A stretch of DNA of 43,527 bases from Hyphomicrobiaceae bacterium (GCA_025359165.1 JANYHG010000012.1:1-43527), one strand, 5' to 3'; shown: positions 16,190 through 24,281, counted from the stretch's first letter. Numbers and translations are program-made. Notes: generated from the sequence alone by a model not told the origin.

Positions 16190-17395
16190 ATGACCGCCGA
16201 CACACACGCCCGCACCCCATCACATCAGGGCAAGAGCCGCGCCGCAACCTTCTCGCAGACCATCCGCGGTATCGCTAAATTGGCCTATCGCAATCTGTTT
16301 CACGATCGCATGAGCCTGACAGTCACGCTCGTCGGCATCATCTTTTCGGTTGTGCTGGTGGCCGTCCAACTCGGGCTTTATCTCAGCTCCGAAAAGATGA
16401 TCACGACGTTCTTCCAGCAGTCCCGCGCCGATCTGTGGATCGTCCCCTACGGCACCAAGAGCTTCGACGATCCGTCGTTCCTCGCCGGACGCGAAAAGCA
16501 GGCCGCATTGTCGATTGCTGGGGTCGAAAACGTCGAAGAACTGGCGGTTGGATTTGCGTCCTGGAAAAAGCCCAGCGGCGGGTCGACGGCGGTCTTGATG
16601 ATCGGTTCCAGCATCGCGAACGGGGGGTTGAGACCCTGGAATATCGTGGAAGGCAGCGCCGAGGCGCTCACCGGTCCCGCTGCAGTCGCCATCGACCGCA
16701 GCTATTTCGGCGAGCTCGGCATTGTCAGGCTCGGCGAACACGCGGAAGTCAATGCCAAGAAGGTGATGATCTCGACGGTTACCGACGGCATCCGGTCCTT
16801 CACCACGCTGCCGTACGTTTTCACGACGCTGCAGCGTGCGCGGTCCATGCTGGATGCATCACCTGAGCAGTCGTCCTATGCCCTGGTGCGCGTCAAGGCA
16901 GGTGCCGATATCGCGACGGTGCGCCAAAGCCTCGCCGTCCGCCTGAAGGACGTCGAAATCCTGACCCATGCCGAATTCCGCAGCCGAAGCCTCGACTATT
17001 GGCTGTTCCAAACCGGTGCCGGCGGCGCACTGATCGCCGGTGCAGTGCTCGGGATCATCGTTGGCATCGTCATCGTCGCGCAGACGCTCTACGCCAGCAC
17101 CAAGGATCATCTCAACGAGTTTGCGACGCTGCGGGCGCTCGGCGCTTCTGCCGGCTACATTCACAAAGTCATCCTCATCCAGGCCTTGTTGAGCGCGGTG
17201 CTCGGCTACGCGCTTGGAATGGTCCTCAGTCTTGGAATTACCTGGGCGTCGCAACACTCCTCGCTGCAGGTTTTGATGACACCGGGACTTGCCGCAGTTC
17301 TCTTCTGCCTCACGGTCGGCATGTGCGTGATGTCGGCGATGTCCGCGATCCTGAAAGTCACCCGCATCGATCCCGCCGCAGTTTTCAGTCGCTAA
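16190..17395 (+). CDS. FtsX/DevC-like ABC exporter permease
   Basis: A 401-residue permease of the DevC type: one helix near the N terminus (SLTVTLVGIIFSVVLVAVQL), a periplasmic domain beginning with the family's RADLWIVPYG, and three C-terminal helices (from about 280) containing the FtsX signature LNEFATLRALGASAGYI. It lacks its own ATPase domain and so should pair with the ATPase at 11076 and adaptor at 11983. That split arrangement is unusual, as devBCA genes normally sit together. AAGGAAA precedes the ATG. It has no TGTTCC palindrome directly upstream and probably relies on read-through from promoter E. A long hairpin follows. Confidence 0.9.
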   Translation: MTADTHARTPSHQGKSRAATFSQTIRGIAKLAYRNLFHDRMSLTVTLVGIIFSVVLVAVQLGLYLSSEKMITTFFQQSRADLWIVPYGTKSFDDPSFLAGREKQAALSIAGVENVEELAVGFASWKKPSGGSTAVLMIGSSIANGGLRPWNIVEGSAEALTGPAAVAIDRSYFGELGIVRLGEHAEVNAKKVMISTVTDGIRSFTTLPYVFTTLQRARSMLDASPEQSSYALVRVKAGADIATVRQSLAVRLKDVEILTHAEFRSRSLDYWLFQTGAGGALIAGAVLGIIVGIVIVAQTLYASTKDHLNEFATLRALGASAGYIHKVILIQALLSAVLGYALGMVLSLGITWASQHSSLQVLMTPGLAAVLFCLTVGMCVMSAMSAILKVTRIDPAAVFSR

Positions 17396-17417
17396 TTCAT
17401 TTTATCGGTCGATCAAA

Positions 17418-17460
17418 CAGCGCGGCGCGGACGAGGCACATCCTCTTCCGCGCCGCGCTG
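17418..17460 (+). terminator. Long GC-rich hairpin after the permease gene
   Basis: Perfect 14-base arms (17418-17431 and 17447-17460, beginning CAGCGCGGCG) enclose a further GAGG/CCTC pairing. There is no T run, so it is a possible terminator or a 3' mRNA-stabilising stem. It lies 5 bases from CRP-type site F. Confidence 0.6.
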
Positions 17461-17464
17461 CTGC

Positions 17465-17505
17465 TGTCTCGCCGGGAACTGCGTCGCCGCCGTCGCCGGC
17501 TTAAT
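17465..17505 (+). promoter_or_regulatory. CRP-type palindrome and promoter, 138-residue protein gene (site F)
   Basis: TGTCTC-GCCG-GGAACT at 17465-17480, followed by GCG. Each half has one departure. The -10-like CTTAAT (17500-17505) is exactly 20 bases after GGAAC. The gene starts at 17547. Confidence 0.65.
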
Positions 17506-17546
17506 TTCGAGGAACCCTGAGCCCAGCGATCTTCGGAGACACCGCC

Positions 17547-17963
17547 ATGCCGACCCGTTTCGACCCGACCGACGTCGCCCTCGTGACCGCTATCGAACTG
17601 CGGACGCACTTACGTCTGGCGCAGCCCAATCAGGGCCGCCTCGCCGGTTCGCGCACGCTGTCTGCATCTGACATCGCTGGCATGGAAACGGCCTTCTGGC
17701 AGACTTACCGTGGGTCGGCGCAACGGGGCCAAGCACTTTTCGCCCGCCTGATTTGTCTGCAGTCCGTGCTGGCTTCGCGACGATTGACGGATTTGATGCA
17801 GGACCACGCGGAACATGTGCTCGACGTTGCCTGCGCCGTCGCCTGCAGCCTGCGGCTCAATCAGCAATGGGGGTTCAACCGGCACAAATTGATCACCGCA
17901 ATCCGAGTGGCCGTGACCGACGCGCCTGCGTCGTTCGACGACGTGCTGGCCGAAGCGGCATGA
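17547..17963 (+). CDS. Hypothetical protein, 138 residues
   Basis: I do not recognise a family. The protein is soluble, mainly helical in composition, with no signal peptide. It contains two Cys in DVACAVACSL and a Trp-Gly-Phe turn (NQQWGFNRHKLITAIRVAV) near the C terminus. CGGAG precedes the ATG. It lies behind CRP-type site F, so it probably belongs to the same regulon as the exporter genes. It converges with the CRP-family regulator gene, with 24 bases between the stop codons. Confidence 0.75.
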   Translation: MPTRFDPTDVALVTAIELRTHLRLAQPNQGRLAGSRTLSASDIAGMETAFWQTYRGSAQRGQALFARLICLQSVLASRRLTDLMQDHAEHVLDVACAVACSLRLNQQWGFNRHKLITAIRVAVTDAPASFDDVLAEAA

Positions 17964-17987
17964 CCAGCTGCGGTCGACATCGCGCCC

Positions 17988-18674
17988 TTACTGCGCCGCG
18001 ATCAGTTCCAACTCCTCGGCGTTGCACTCGATGAAGCGGCCTTTCCGCTCGATGGCACCGCAGTCTTCCAGCTTGGCGATGGCGGCATTCACCTTCGGCC
18101 GGCTCGCCCCGATACGCAACGCCAGTTCGGTTTGCGAAATATCGAGATCGAGCCGCTGCGGCGTCGCCGATTTCTGCCCACGCTGCAGTTGCGACAACAG
18201 ATACCGCGCCAACCGCACCTCGATCGAGTGCAGCGCGATGGATTCGAGCTGCTGGTCGGCCTGCCTGAGCCGCCCGCACACCAGCGTGATCGCGGCATGC
18301 GCCATGGCCGGCATGGTCTCGATGGCGCTTCGCAACGCGGCCTTCGACAGCACCGCTACCCGCAGCGGCGTGATGGCGGTGGCATCGGCTGTGCGCGGGC
18401 CATTATCTAATGCCGCGATTTCGCCGAACACGCTGCCGGTGTCGGCATGGGCAAACGACAATTCCCGCCCCTCCACCGAAAGGACGGACAGCCGCACGAC
18501 ACCATCCAGAACGAGATAAACCTCCGCCGGAAGGTCGCCGCGACTGAAGATCACCTGGCCGGCCGGGAAGCTGGTTTCCCGCATCTGCTTAGCAATCGTC
18601 AGCCGTCTGGTCTCATCCAGTGGGCCGAACAGTTGGGAACGCCCCAGCAGTGCAACGATCAATCCAGTATCCAT
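17988..18674 (-). CDS. CRP/FNR-family transcriptional regulator, candidate reader of the TGTTCC palindrome
   Basis: A 228-residue CRP-like protein. The effector domain keeps the cyclic-nucleotide signature FGEIAALDNGPRTA (Glu85, Arg94, Thr95), equivalent to Glu72, Arg82 and Ser83 of E. coli CRP. A long dimer helix follows, then a winged helix-turn-helix (about 179-203, ELALRIGASRPKVNAAIAKL). In the recognition helix the CRP Arg180 equivalent is kept (Arg192), but Glu181 is Pro193 and Arg185 is Ala197. There are no FNR-type N-terminal cysteines. The ATG at 18674 fits the domain start; an in-frame extension to 18794 is less likely. Its position at the end of six TGTTCC-N4-GGAACA promoters makes it the obvious candidate activator. 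Confidence 0.88.
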   Translation of the reverse strand: MDTGLIVALLGRSQLFGPLDETRRLTIAKQMRETSFPAGQVIFSRGDLPAEVYLVLDGVVRLSVLSVEGRELSFAHADTGSVFGEIAALDNGPRTADATAITPLRVAVLSKAALRSAIETMPAMAHAAITLVCGRLRQADQQLESIALHSIEVRLARYLLSQLQRGQKSATPQRLDLDISQTELALRIGASRPKVNAAIAKLEDCGAIERKGRFIECNAEELELIAAQ

Positions 18675-18761
18675 GAGCTCTGCTTTTCGCGCCTCAGTCC
18701 ACCCGCATCCTACGTCGGCGCGGGCCAGACTGCCAACAATGGAAAGCCAACAAAGCATGGC

Positions 18762-18802
18762 GGTATCCTGGGGAACATCCCTAACCGTCGACACGATGAA
18801 TA
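18762..18802 (+). promoter_or_regulatory. Possible weak seventh CRP-type site (site G)
   Basis: GGTATC-CTGG-GGAACA at 18762-18777: the right half is perfect, the left half matches at three of six positions, and GCG does not follow. TGAATA (18797-18802) sits at the standard -10 spacing for the gene at 18848. It lies between that gene and the divergent regulator gene, so autoregulation is possible. Confidence 0.35.
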
Positions 18803-18847
18803 GTGCTGCAAACGACCTGCGTGCGAATGCAAAGTCTGGGGAAAAGC

Positions 18848-19267
18848 ATGAAACAAATCACGGCACGGCTCGGGCTCGCACTGGGTATCGTACTGAGCAT
18901 CCTACTGACGGCGACGCAGCACAGCGCCAGCGCCCAGGACCGGCCGGTGCCGAGCCCCAAGACCACCGGGCCGGTTCGCATCGCGGCTGCGGCTCCCGAC
19001 GGCACCTGCAGCAAATTTTTGCCCAATGTCGGCATTGTCATGACTGTGCCTTGCAGCTTGCAGCCCGATGACGGTCCGTCCGCAGTCGCCCCACGAGCAA
19101 CCGAGGCTAAGGCGGCAACAGCCCCTTCGCCGCCGGTGCAACTGGCCTCCAGGCAGGCCAAGGCACCTCATAAAGCGTCACGTATGGCATGCTCGGAAAT
19201 TCTGCTGCGGATCCAGTTAGACGACATCAGGAACAACGACCACGAACGCTTGCGGGACGGCTGCTGA
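18848..19267 (+). CDS. Small secreted protein with CxxFLPN...VPCS motif
   Basis: A 139-residue protein with an N-terminal signal peptide (LALGIVLSILLTATQ, cleavage near SASA, residue 29). Residues 54-70 read CSKFLPNVGIVMTVPCS, matching the C-terminal motif of the protein at 15077 (CKRFLPNLSMTISVPCS); outside it I see little similarity. The rest is Ala/Pro-rich, with a further Cys in MACSEILLRIQ and a C-terminal Cys. I chose the ATG at 18848, with GGGGA 6 bases upstream, because it begins the signal peptide. It is divergent from the regulator gene and may use weak site G. Function unknown; a periplasmic partner of the exporter module is possible. Confidence 0.7.
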   Translation: MKQITARLGLALGIVLSILLTATQHSASAQDRPVPSPKTTGPVRIAAAAPDGTCSKFLPNVGIVMTVPCSLQPDDGPSAVAPRATEAKAATAPSPPVQLASRQAKAPHKASRMACSEILLRIQLDDIRNNDHERLRDGC

Positions 19268-19395
19268 ACCAGTTCGAAGCGTTCCGTCAGCCGCTGATTT
19301 GATTGGCGGTTCGGATCGATTGTCGGTACCCTGACGCGACCGGTTCGCTTGCCGGGCGCGATACCCACGACTGGTTTTTTGGAGTTGCAGATCCG

Positions 19396-20202
19396 ATGCG
19401 ACAGTCGCCGAAAGGCATGATCCCGCGACCCGGAAAGCGAGCAAGGGCGTTGATGGGGGCGGCCTGTCTGTTGGCGTCGGTGTCAAATCAGTCGGCGCAC
19501 GCTCAGCAACAACCCAGCGCCATGGAATTGCTCGGCAAGGCGCAGTCGCAATCGGAGCGCCAATCGGTCGAGGACCTTATTAACAAGTTGCAGGGACGCA
19601 CGGGCGCAAATCCCGCGCCAGCCGCGCCGCCGCCACCTGCCGCAATCGGGGCCAGCGCACCGCCGACCAGCACGCCGCCTGCGTCATCCAAACCGCTGGC
19701 CGACACCGTGCCGCAAGCGCCACCCGCCAGCGCACCTGCAGTTGTGGCAGCGCCCGCAGCGCCGCCCGCCGCTCCGACACCGGCTGCCGTCTCCGTCCCG
19801 GCACCTCTTGCAGTGCCCGCCGCTGCAGCGACCATCGAGCCGATTTTGCCGAGCGCAGATATTTTCGTCTACTTCGATTTCGGGTCGGTCGCGGTCGATC
19901 CGAAAGCCGCCGAAGCGCTGTCGGTGCTCGGGCTGGCGCTGTCCGACGCACGGCTCGCCAAGGCCGTCTTCCTCATCGCCGGGCATACGGATGCGAAGGG
20001 CAAGCCAGACTTCAACCTCGATCTGTCGCAGCGTCGCGCCGAGGCCGTGCGCCAACACCTGATCACGGCGTACGGATTGGCACCGTCACGGTTGGTAGCT
20101 TTGGGCTTTGGCGACACGCGGCTGAAAGATCCGCAACAACCGCAGTCGGACGTCAACCGCCGGGTTCAGGTCGTCAACGTCACGGCGTTCGCACAACCCT
20201 GA
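19396..20202 (+). CDS. OmpA-C-domain (peptidoglycan-binding) secreted protein
   Basis: A 268-residue protein with a basic N terminus and signal peptide (ALMGAACLLASVSNQSAHA, cleavage near residue 36), then a short helical part (MELLGKAQSQSERQSVEDL), an Ala/Pro linker of about 90 residues and a C-terminal OmpA-like domain. The latter shows IFVYFDFGSVAVD, IAGHTDAKGK, NLDLSQRRAEAVRQHL and VNRRVQVV, the residues that bind diaminopimelate in peptidoglycan. The ATG at 19396 has GGAG upstream. It converges with the adenylate cyclase gene with 24 bases between them. It likely fixes an envelope assembly to the cell wall; no partner is certain. Confidence 0.85.
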   Translation: MRQSPKGMIPRPGKRARALMGAACLLASVSNQSAHAQQQPSAMELLGKAQSQSERQSVEDLINKLQGRTGANPAPAAPPPPAAIGASAPPTSTPPASSKPLADTVPQAPPASAPAVVAAPAAPPAAPTPAAVSVPAPLAVPAAAATIEPILPSADIFVYFDFGSVAVDPKAAEALSVLGLALSDARLAKAVFLIAGHTDAKGKPDFNLDLSQRRAEAVRQHLITAYGLAPSRLVALGFGDTRLKDPQQPQSDVNRRVQVVNVTAFAQP

Positions 20203-20226
20203 CCGCGCAGTCTCCCACCTAGGCGC

Positions 20227-21981
20227 TTAGGCACCAAAGCGGTGAACCGCCGGCGCGGTGTCAACGTCACCCTCGATCGGTGCCAGCAGTCGCGTCGGCA
20301 GATCGCGGCCGCGCGCAATGCCGATCACCTCGATCTGGCCTTCCACGCCACGCACTTTGACTTTGGTCGCCGTCAATTCGTTGTCGATCCAGCCCGCGTG
20401 TCGTGCCACATCACGCGACAGCACGATCTGGCATCCCTTTTCCTTGGCGATACTTTCGAGCCGGCTTGCGACGTTGACGACGGTTCCGACGACCGTCAAT
20501 CCGACCGCTTCGCCATAGCCGATCCGCCCGATGAGCAGCGGACCGGCGTGAATGCCGATGCCGATGCGGAGCGGCTGGCCTATCTCGGCTTCCAGCTTGG
20601 CATTAACGTGATCGAGCGCGAGGTCGATGTCGCGCGCGGCGCGCAAAGCCTGCCTGCATCCGGCTTCGACGCCAAGTCGTTGGCCGAAGACGGCGAGCAA
20701 CCCGTCTCCCATCACCTTGTCGATCCAGCCCCCGTTTCCGGTAATCGCCAAGCCGGCGCCGGAGAAAAACTGGTTCAGGATGTAGACCACGTCATAGGGC
20801 AAGCGCCCGTTCGACAGGTTCGTGAAGTCGCGCAGGTCGAGAAACAGCACCGCCAGGGGTTTTTCAACACCGGCCGAATCCGTCTCTTCTAGGAAGGCCG
20901 CATCTGGCCCCGTCGTGGCGGCTTTCAACAGTCGCGTCACCGTCAGGGGTTGGTTCGGCCTGATCTGGCAGGCCAATCGTATGTTCGAAGGAGCCGCGAT
21001 GCTCGCCAGTGTGAGGGTTTCAGGGAATACCGGCGGCGGCAGTTTGTCGGCCCCCTCCTCGATCCGCACGCGGCAGGTCGAGCAGCGCGCCCGGCCGCCG
21101 CAAACCGAAGCGTGTGGAACCCCGTTCATGCGGCTGATTTCGAGCAGCGTCGCTCCCGGGGCGACATTCACCACGGGGCCACCGATATAACGAATGGCGA
21201 CCTTTTTGATCGCCGACCGCCTGTATTGAGCCCAGGCGATCACGCCAGCCGACGCCAGGAGCAGGCCCGCGAAGACGACGCGGGTCATGTCGCGATACTG
21301 GGCCAGCCTGTCGGAAGCAACCGCATCGGGCCAGGCTGTCGCCTGTTTGACGCGATCAAATATGGCGGCATCGCCGATCGTCGAGGCAACGACGCGACCG
21401 GCCACCATGAACCCACCCAGTGCGCCGAGCGGGATTGCGATCGCGATGAACAGCAGGACGGGCTGAACGCGGCGGTACGCAGGCGATAAACGCAGCCAAT
21501 GATGGATGCCGATGCAGCCATGCAGCCAGACGATCGCCAACAGCAAACTCTGGATCAGCGCCGAGACGGGCCACAACTTCGCGAGTTCGTACAGGTAGGT
21601 GTCCTGAACACCGAAAAACATATGCGCGACCCGCGTGTTGACGATGTGCGGCAACAACAGGAACGGGATCGACAGCCCCAAGCCGATCTGCGCCAGTTCC
21701 CAGGCTGGCAACCGCAACGTCGAGCGGGTCGACAGCTTGTAGAGGCCGTGCCCCATGTGGAACAGCAGGGCCGCCAACAGAATGATCCCTCCCGGCAGCG
21801 ACCGGGTTACGACCCACCGCCATTCCTGAAATGTGACCATCGTATCGAGATTGATCAGACCGAGCGCGGTGTTGAGGAAGTGCGTTCCCGCAAACAGAAA
21901 AAGAACAAGCCCGGACGCCAAGCTTATTTTCTGCAGCAATGCACCGCGCTGCAGCGTCTGGTACTCGGTCGAACTCCACAT
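20227..21981 (-). CDS. cyaC: CyaC-like adenylate cyclase: diheme membrane anchor, 2Fe-2S domain, class III cyclase
   Basis: A 584-residue three-part protein. Six membrane helices (about 15-250) carry repeated histidines (His34, 75, 78, 112, 120, 154, 160, 161), like the diheme-B succinate dehydrogenase anchor. A ferredoxin domain follows, with Cys294-x5-Cys300-x2-Cys303 and Cys338. The C-terminal class III cyclase has metal Asp382 and Asp426, Lys422 and Thr496 as expected for ATP, and Asn503/Arg507 for catalysis. This is the architecture of Sinorhizobium meliloti CyaC, whose activity answers quinone redox state through heme B. The ATG at 21981 has AAGGGG 7 bases upstream. It is the last gene of a minus-strand operon and the likely local source of cAMP. 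Confidence 0.9.
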   Translation of the reverse strand: MWSSTEYQTLQRGALLQKISLASGLVLFLFAGTHFLNTALGLINLDTMVTFQEWRWVVTRSLPGGIILLAALLFHMGHGLYKLSTRSTLRLPAWELAQIGLGLSIPFLLLPHIVNTRVAHMFFGVQDTYLYELAKLWPVSALIQSLLLAIVWLHGCIGIHHWLRLSPAYRRVQPVLLFIAIAIPLGALGGFMVAGRVVASTIGDAAIFDRVKQATAWPDAVASDRLAQYRDMTRVVFAGLLLASAGVIAWAQYRRSAIKKVAIRYIGGPVVNVAPGATLLEISRMNGVPHASVCGGRARCSTCRVRIEEGADKLPPPVFPETLTLASIAAPSNIRLACQIRPNQPLTVTRLLKAATTGPDAAFLEETDSAGVEKPLAVLFLDLRDFTNLSNGRLPYDVVYILNQFFSGAGLAITGNGGWIDKVMGDGLLAVFGQRLGVEAGCRQALRAARDIDLALDHVNAKLEAEIGQPLRIGIGIHAGPLLIGRIGYGEAVGLTVVGTVVNVASRLESIAKEKGCQIVLSRDVARHAGWIDNELTATKVKVRGVEGQIEVIGIARGRDLPTRLLAPIEGDVDTAPAVHRFGA

Positions 21982-22073
21982 ATCAGTTCCCCTTGGGCAT
22001 GCTTGTTCGCAGTCATAGCCTGAAGCATCGGTTCGGTCACAACAAGAAGTGCTTCTGCGCACCCCTCGATCAC

Positions 22074-24197
22074 CTATGGCGGCATGTCACGCACGACCCG
22101 AAATCCGACGATCTCGTCTCGGATAGCGGGTACGCTGGCGATGCGCGCCGCCGATCGGACGACGCGACCGTCATCGCGCCACGAGCCACCGCGCAGCACG
22201 CGCTGATCGACCGATGTACACGCCGCAGTGAAATCACCGGCACGCGGCAGGCTATTTTTGAAGCAATCGTTCGTCCATTCCCAGACATTGCCGAGCATGT
22301 CGTAGAGGCCGAAAGCGTTCGGCAGGTAGCTTCCGACCGGTGCTGTCTGCGCAAAACCATCGTGGCAGTCGACCACGTTCCACTGGGGATTGACGGCCTT
22401 GGCGTCGAGATCGGCGATATTGGCAAATCTGCACAGATCGGACTCGCCGTCACCGAAAAAGTACCGAGGCTGACGTGCACCATTACCCGTCGCGCGCGTG
22501 GCGAACTCCCGTTCCTGCTCTGTCGGCAGTCGGTAGCGTTGCCCCGTTCTGGCACCGAGCCACGCCACATAAGCCTGCGCATCGTCCCAACTGACGCACA
22601 CTACGGGATGGCGATCGTCCTGGGCGAAGCCCGGATGCTGCCAGGTGAGGTCAGGAAACAGTTGCCAGGCACCATAGCGCGCGTGGCAGCCGGGCTCCAT
22701 TCTGTGACCGGCCTGCCTGACGAAATCGCCGAATTCAGCCAGTGTCACGGCATAGCGGCCCATGGCGAACGGGTGGGGCAGCGAGACCGCTACGCGGTCG
22801 CCGCCCGGCCCCGGCGTGTCATCCTCGTCGTCACCGCGCCCGGGCTCGGACGCCGGCGACCCCATCAAAAACGATCCAGCCGGCACCACGGCCAACTCGG
22901 GACATGTCGGGCAATCGCGAAACGCCAGGCCGTCGCCGGGCCTCCTCCAGATCGTGCTGTCGGCCAGCACTATTCGGATCAGGCCCAAGTCCCGCAACCG
23001 GCGCTCGATCTGCACGCGTTGCGCGGGGTCGGCGGCTAAGGCATTCAGCAACAGGAGCAGATCGGTGGTGCGACCAATGTCGAGAGCGACCGTTGTCTGC
23101 CCGGTTGGCGGTCGGGCCGGCAGCGAAACGGAGCGGGAGGCGATGAACGCGCCGAGCCCACCGGCGAGAACCGCAAGTACCAGCACCGGAGCCAACCAAC
23201 GTCGGGCCTGCGCACGTTTCGTCTCGGTCGGACTTGCGTTCGCGGAACCATCGATCGCTTTTTCGCGGCGCGGATCAAGCGCCAGGATGCGTGTCTCGAC
23301 CGCAGGGAACAGGTCCGACCGCAACTCTTCGATACTTTGCTGGCGACGCGCGGGATCGAGCGCCATCGCCTTGTCGATGGCCTGCAACAACACCCGGCGG
23401 TATGGAGCACTCGCCGCCGCCGTCGCTGTCGGCATATCGTCGGTGTGATTTCGGGTTATGACATCGATCGGACCACGACCCGTCACCGCGCGGTAAAAGA
23501 CGGCGGCAATACCGTAGACATCCGTCCATGGTCCCTGGGCCGTCTCATCGAAGATGTGCTGCTCGGGGGGCGAATATCCGGGCCGCACGAAGGTGTGCAT
23601 GGCACGCGTGCTGCAGGCGATGGCCGCCCGCGTTACGCCGAAATCGATCAAAACAGGCAGGTTGTCTGTCGTGCGGATCACCACATGCTCGGGCGTGATA
23701 TCGAGATGCCAGAGGCCATTCGCATGAGCCGTTTCGAGCGCATCGAGCAGCGCTGCACACACGCGGTCAATGGCATCAGGTGTGAGATGGCGCGGCGACG
23801 AATTGAGCCAATTGACCAGACTCTGCCCCTCGACGTAGTCACGCACGATGTAGGCGGTCCCATTCGCCCCGAAAGCTGCACGCACACGCGCAATGGCGAC
23901 GTGTTCGATTTTCGCCAGCGACAGCGCTTCGCCCCGCACCCGTTCGGCGCCCTCGGCAAACGCTGGCTGCATCGCAGGCGAACGCGGCTCGACCACGCCG
24001 TCCTCGCGGCGCCTCGCCAATACGACCGGCAGATACTCCTTGATGACGACAGGGGCTTCGGCCACCAGATCCGTTGCCAGGTAGGTGAGCCAGAACGTGC
24101 CCTCGCCGAGCACTTTCGCCAACTGGTACCGCTCGGCCAGGACAAAGCCGACAGCGAGTGGTTCACGATCCGACAAGACGCGCCTCGAAGACTTCAA
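22074..24197 (-). CDS. Membrane-spanning protein kinase-like/FGE-sulfatase domain fusion
   Basis: A protein of up to 707 residues. Residues 20-300 form a Ser/Thr-kinase-like domain with glycine loop VLGEGTFWLTY, Lys53 in VVIKEYLP and DFG at 185-187. The catalytic loop reads HLDITPEH, where active kinases have HRDxKPxN: catalytic Asp166 stays, but the Arg, Lys and metal-binding Asn are lost. A membrane helix (about 334-353) leads to a formylglycine-generating-enzyme/SUMF1-like domain (about 425-707: VPAGSFLMGS, GNVWEWTND, VLRGGSW). Topology would put the kinase-like part inside and the FGE-like part in the periplasm. The start is TTG at 24197 or TTG at 24176, the latter with GAGG upstream. It lies between an OmpA-domain gene and cyaC. 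Confidence 0.85.
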   Translation of the reverse strand: MKSSRRVLSDREPLAVGFVLAERYQLAKVLGEGTFWLTYLATDLVAEAPVVIKEYLPVVLARRREDGVVEPRSPAMQPAFAEGAERVRGEALSLAKIEHVAIARVRAAFGANGTAYIVRDYVEGQSLVNWLNSSPRHLTPDAIDRVCAALLDALETAHANGLWHLDITPEHVVIRTTDNLPVLIDFGVTRAAIACSTRAMHTFVRPGYSPPEQHIFDETAQGPWTDVYGIAAVFYRAVTGRGPIDVITRNHTDDMPTATAAASAPYRRVLLQAIDKAMALDPARRQQSIEELRSDLFPAVETRILALDPRREKAIDGSANASPTETKRAQARRWLAPVLVLAVLAGGLGAFIASRSVSLPARPPTGQTTVALDIGRTTDLLLLLNALAADPAQRVQIERRLRDLGLIRIVLADSTIWRRPGDGLAFRDCPTCPELAVVPAGSFLMGSPASEPGRGDDEDDTPGPGGDRVAVSLPHPFAMGRYAVTLAEFGDFVRQAGHRMEPGCHARYGAWQLFPDLTWQHPGFAQDDRHPVVCVSWDDAQAYVAWLGARTGQRYRLPTEQEREFATRATGNGARQPRYFFGDGESDLCRFANIADLDAKAVNPQWNVVDCHDGFAQTAPVGSYLPNAFGLYDMLGNVWEWTNDCFKNSLPRAGDFTAACTSVDQRVLRGGSWRDDGRVVRSAARIASVPAIRDEIVGFRVVRDMPP

Positions 24198-24281
24198 ACC
24201 AGATGGGAGCGATCCGCCGCAGGGTTGGCGATCGGCATGATCGTACCGAAATAAACGTGTAGGACTAATCGCAAACTCGTC

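Noticed and set aside
9560-17505. GGAAC boxes read as -35 elements of an ECF or EcfG sigma factor
   Set aside because: ECF/EcfG promoters have about 16-17 bases between GGAAC and the -10; here the spacing to the CnTA element is 20. The left half-site TGTTCC is kept in all copies, which a sigma factor would not need.
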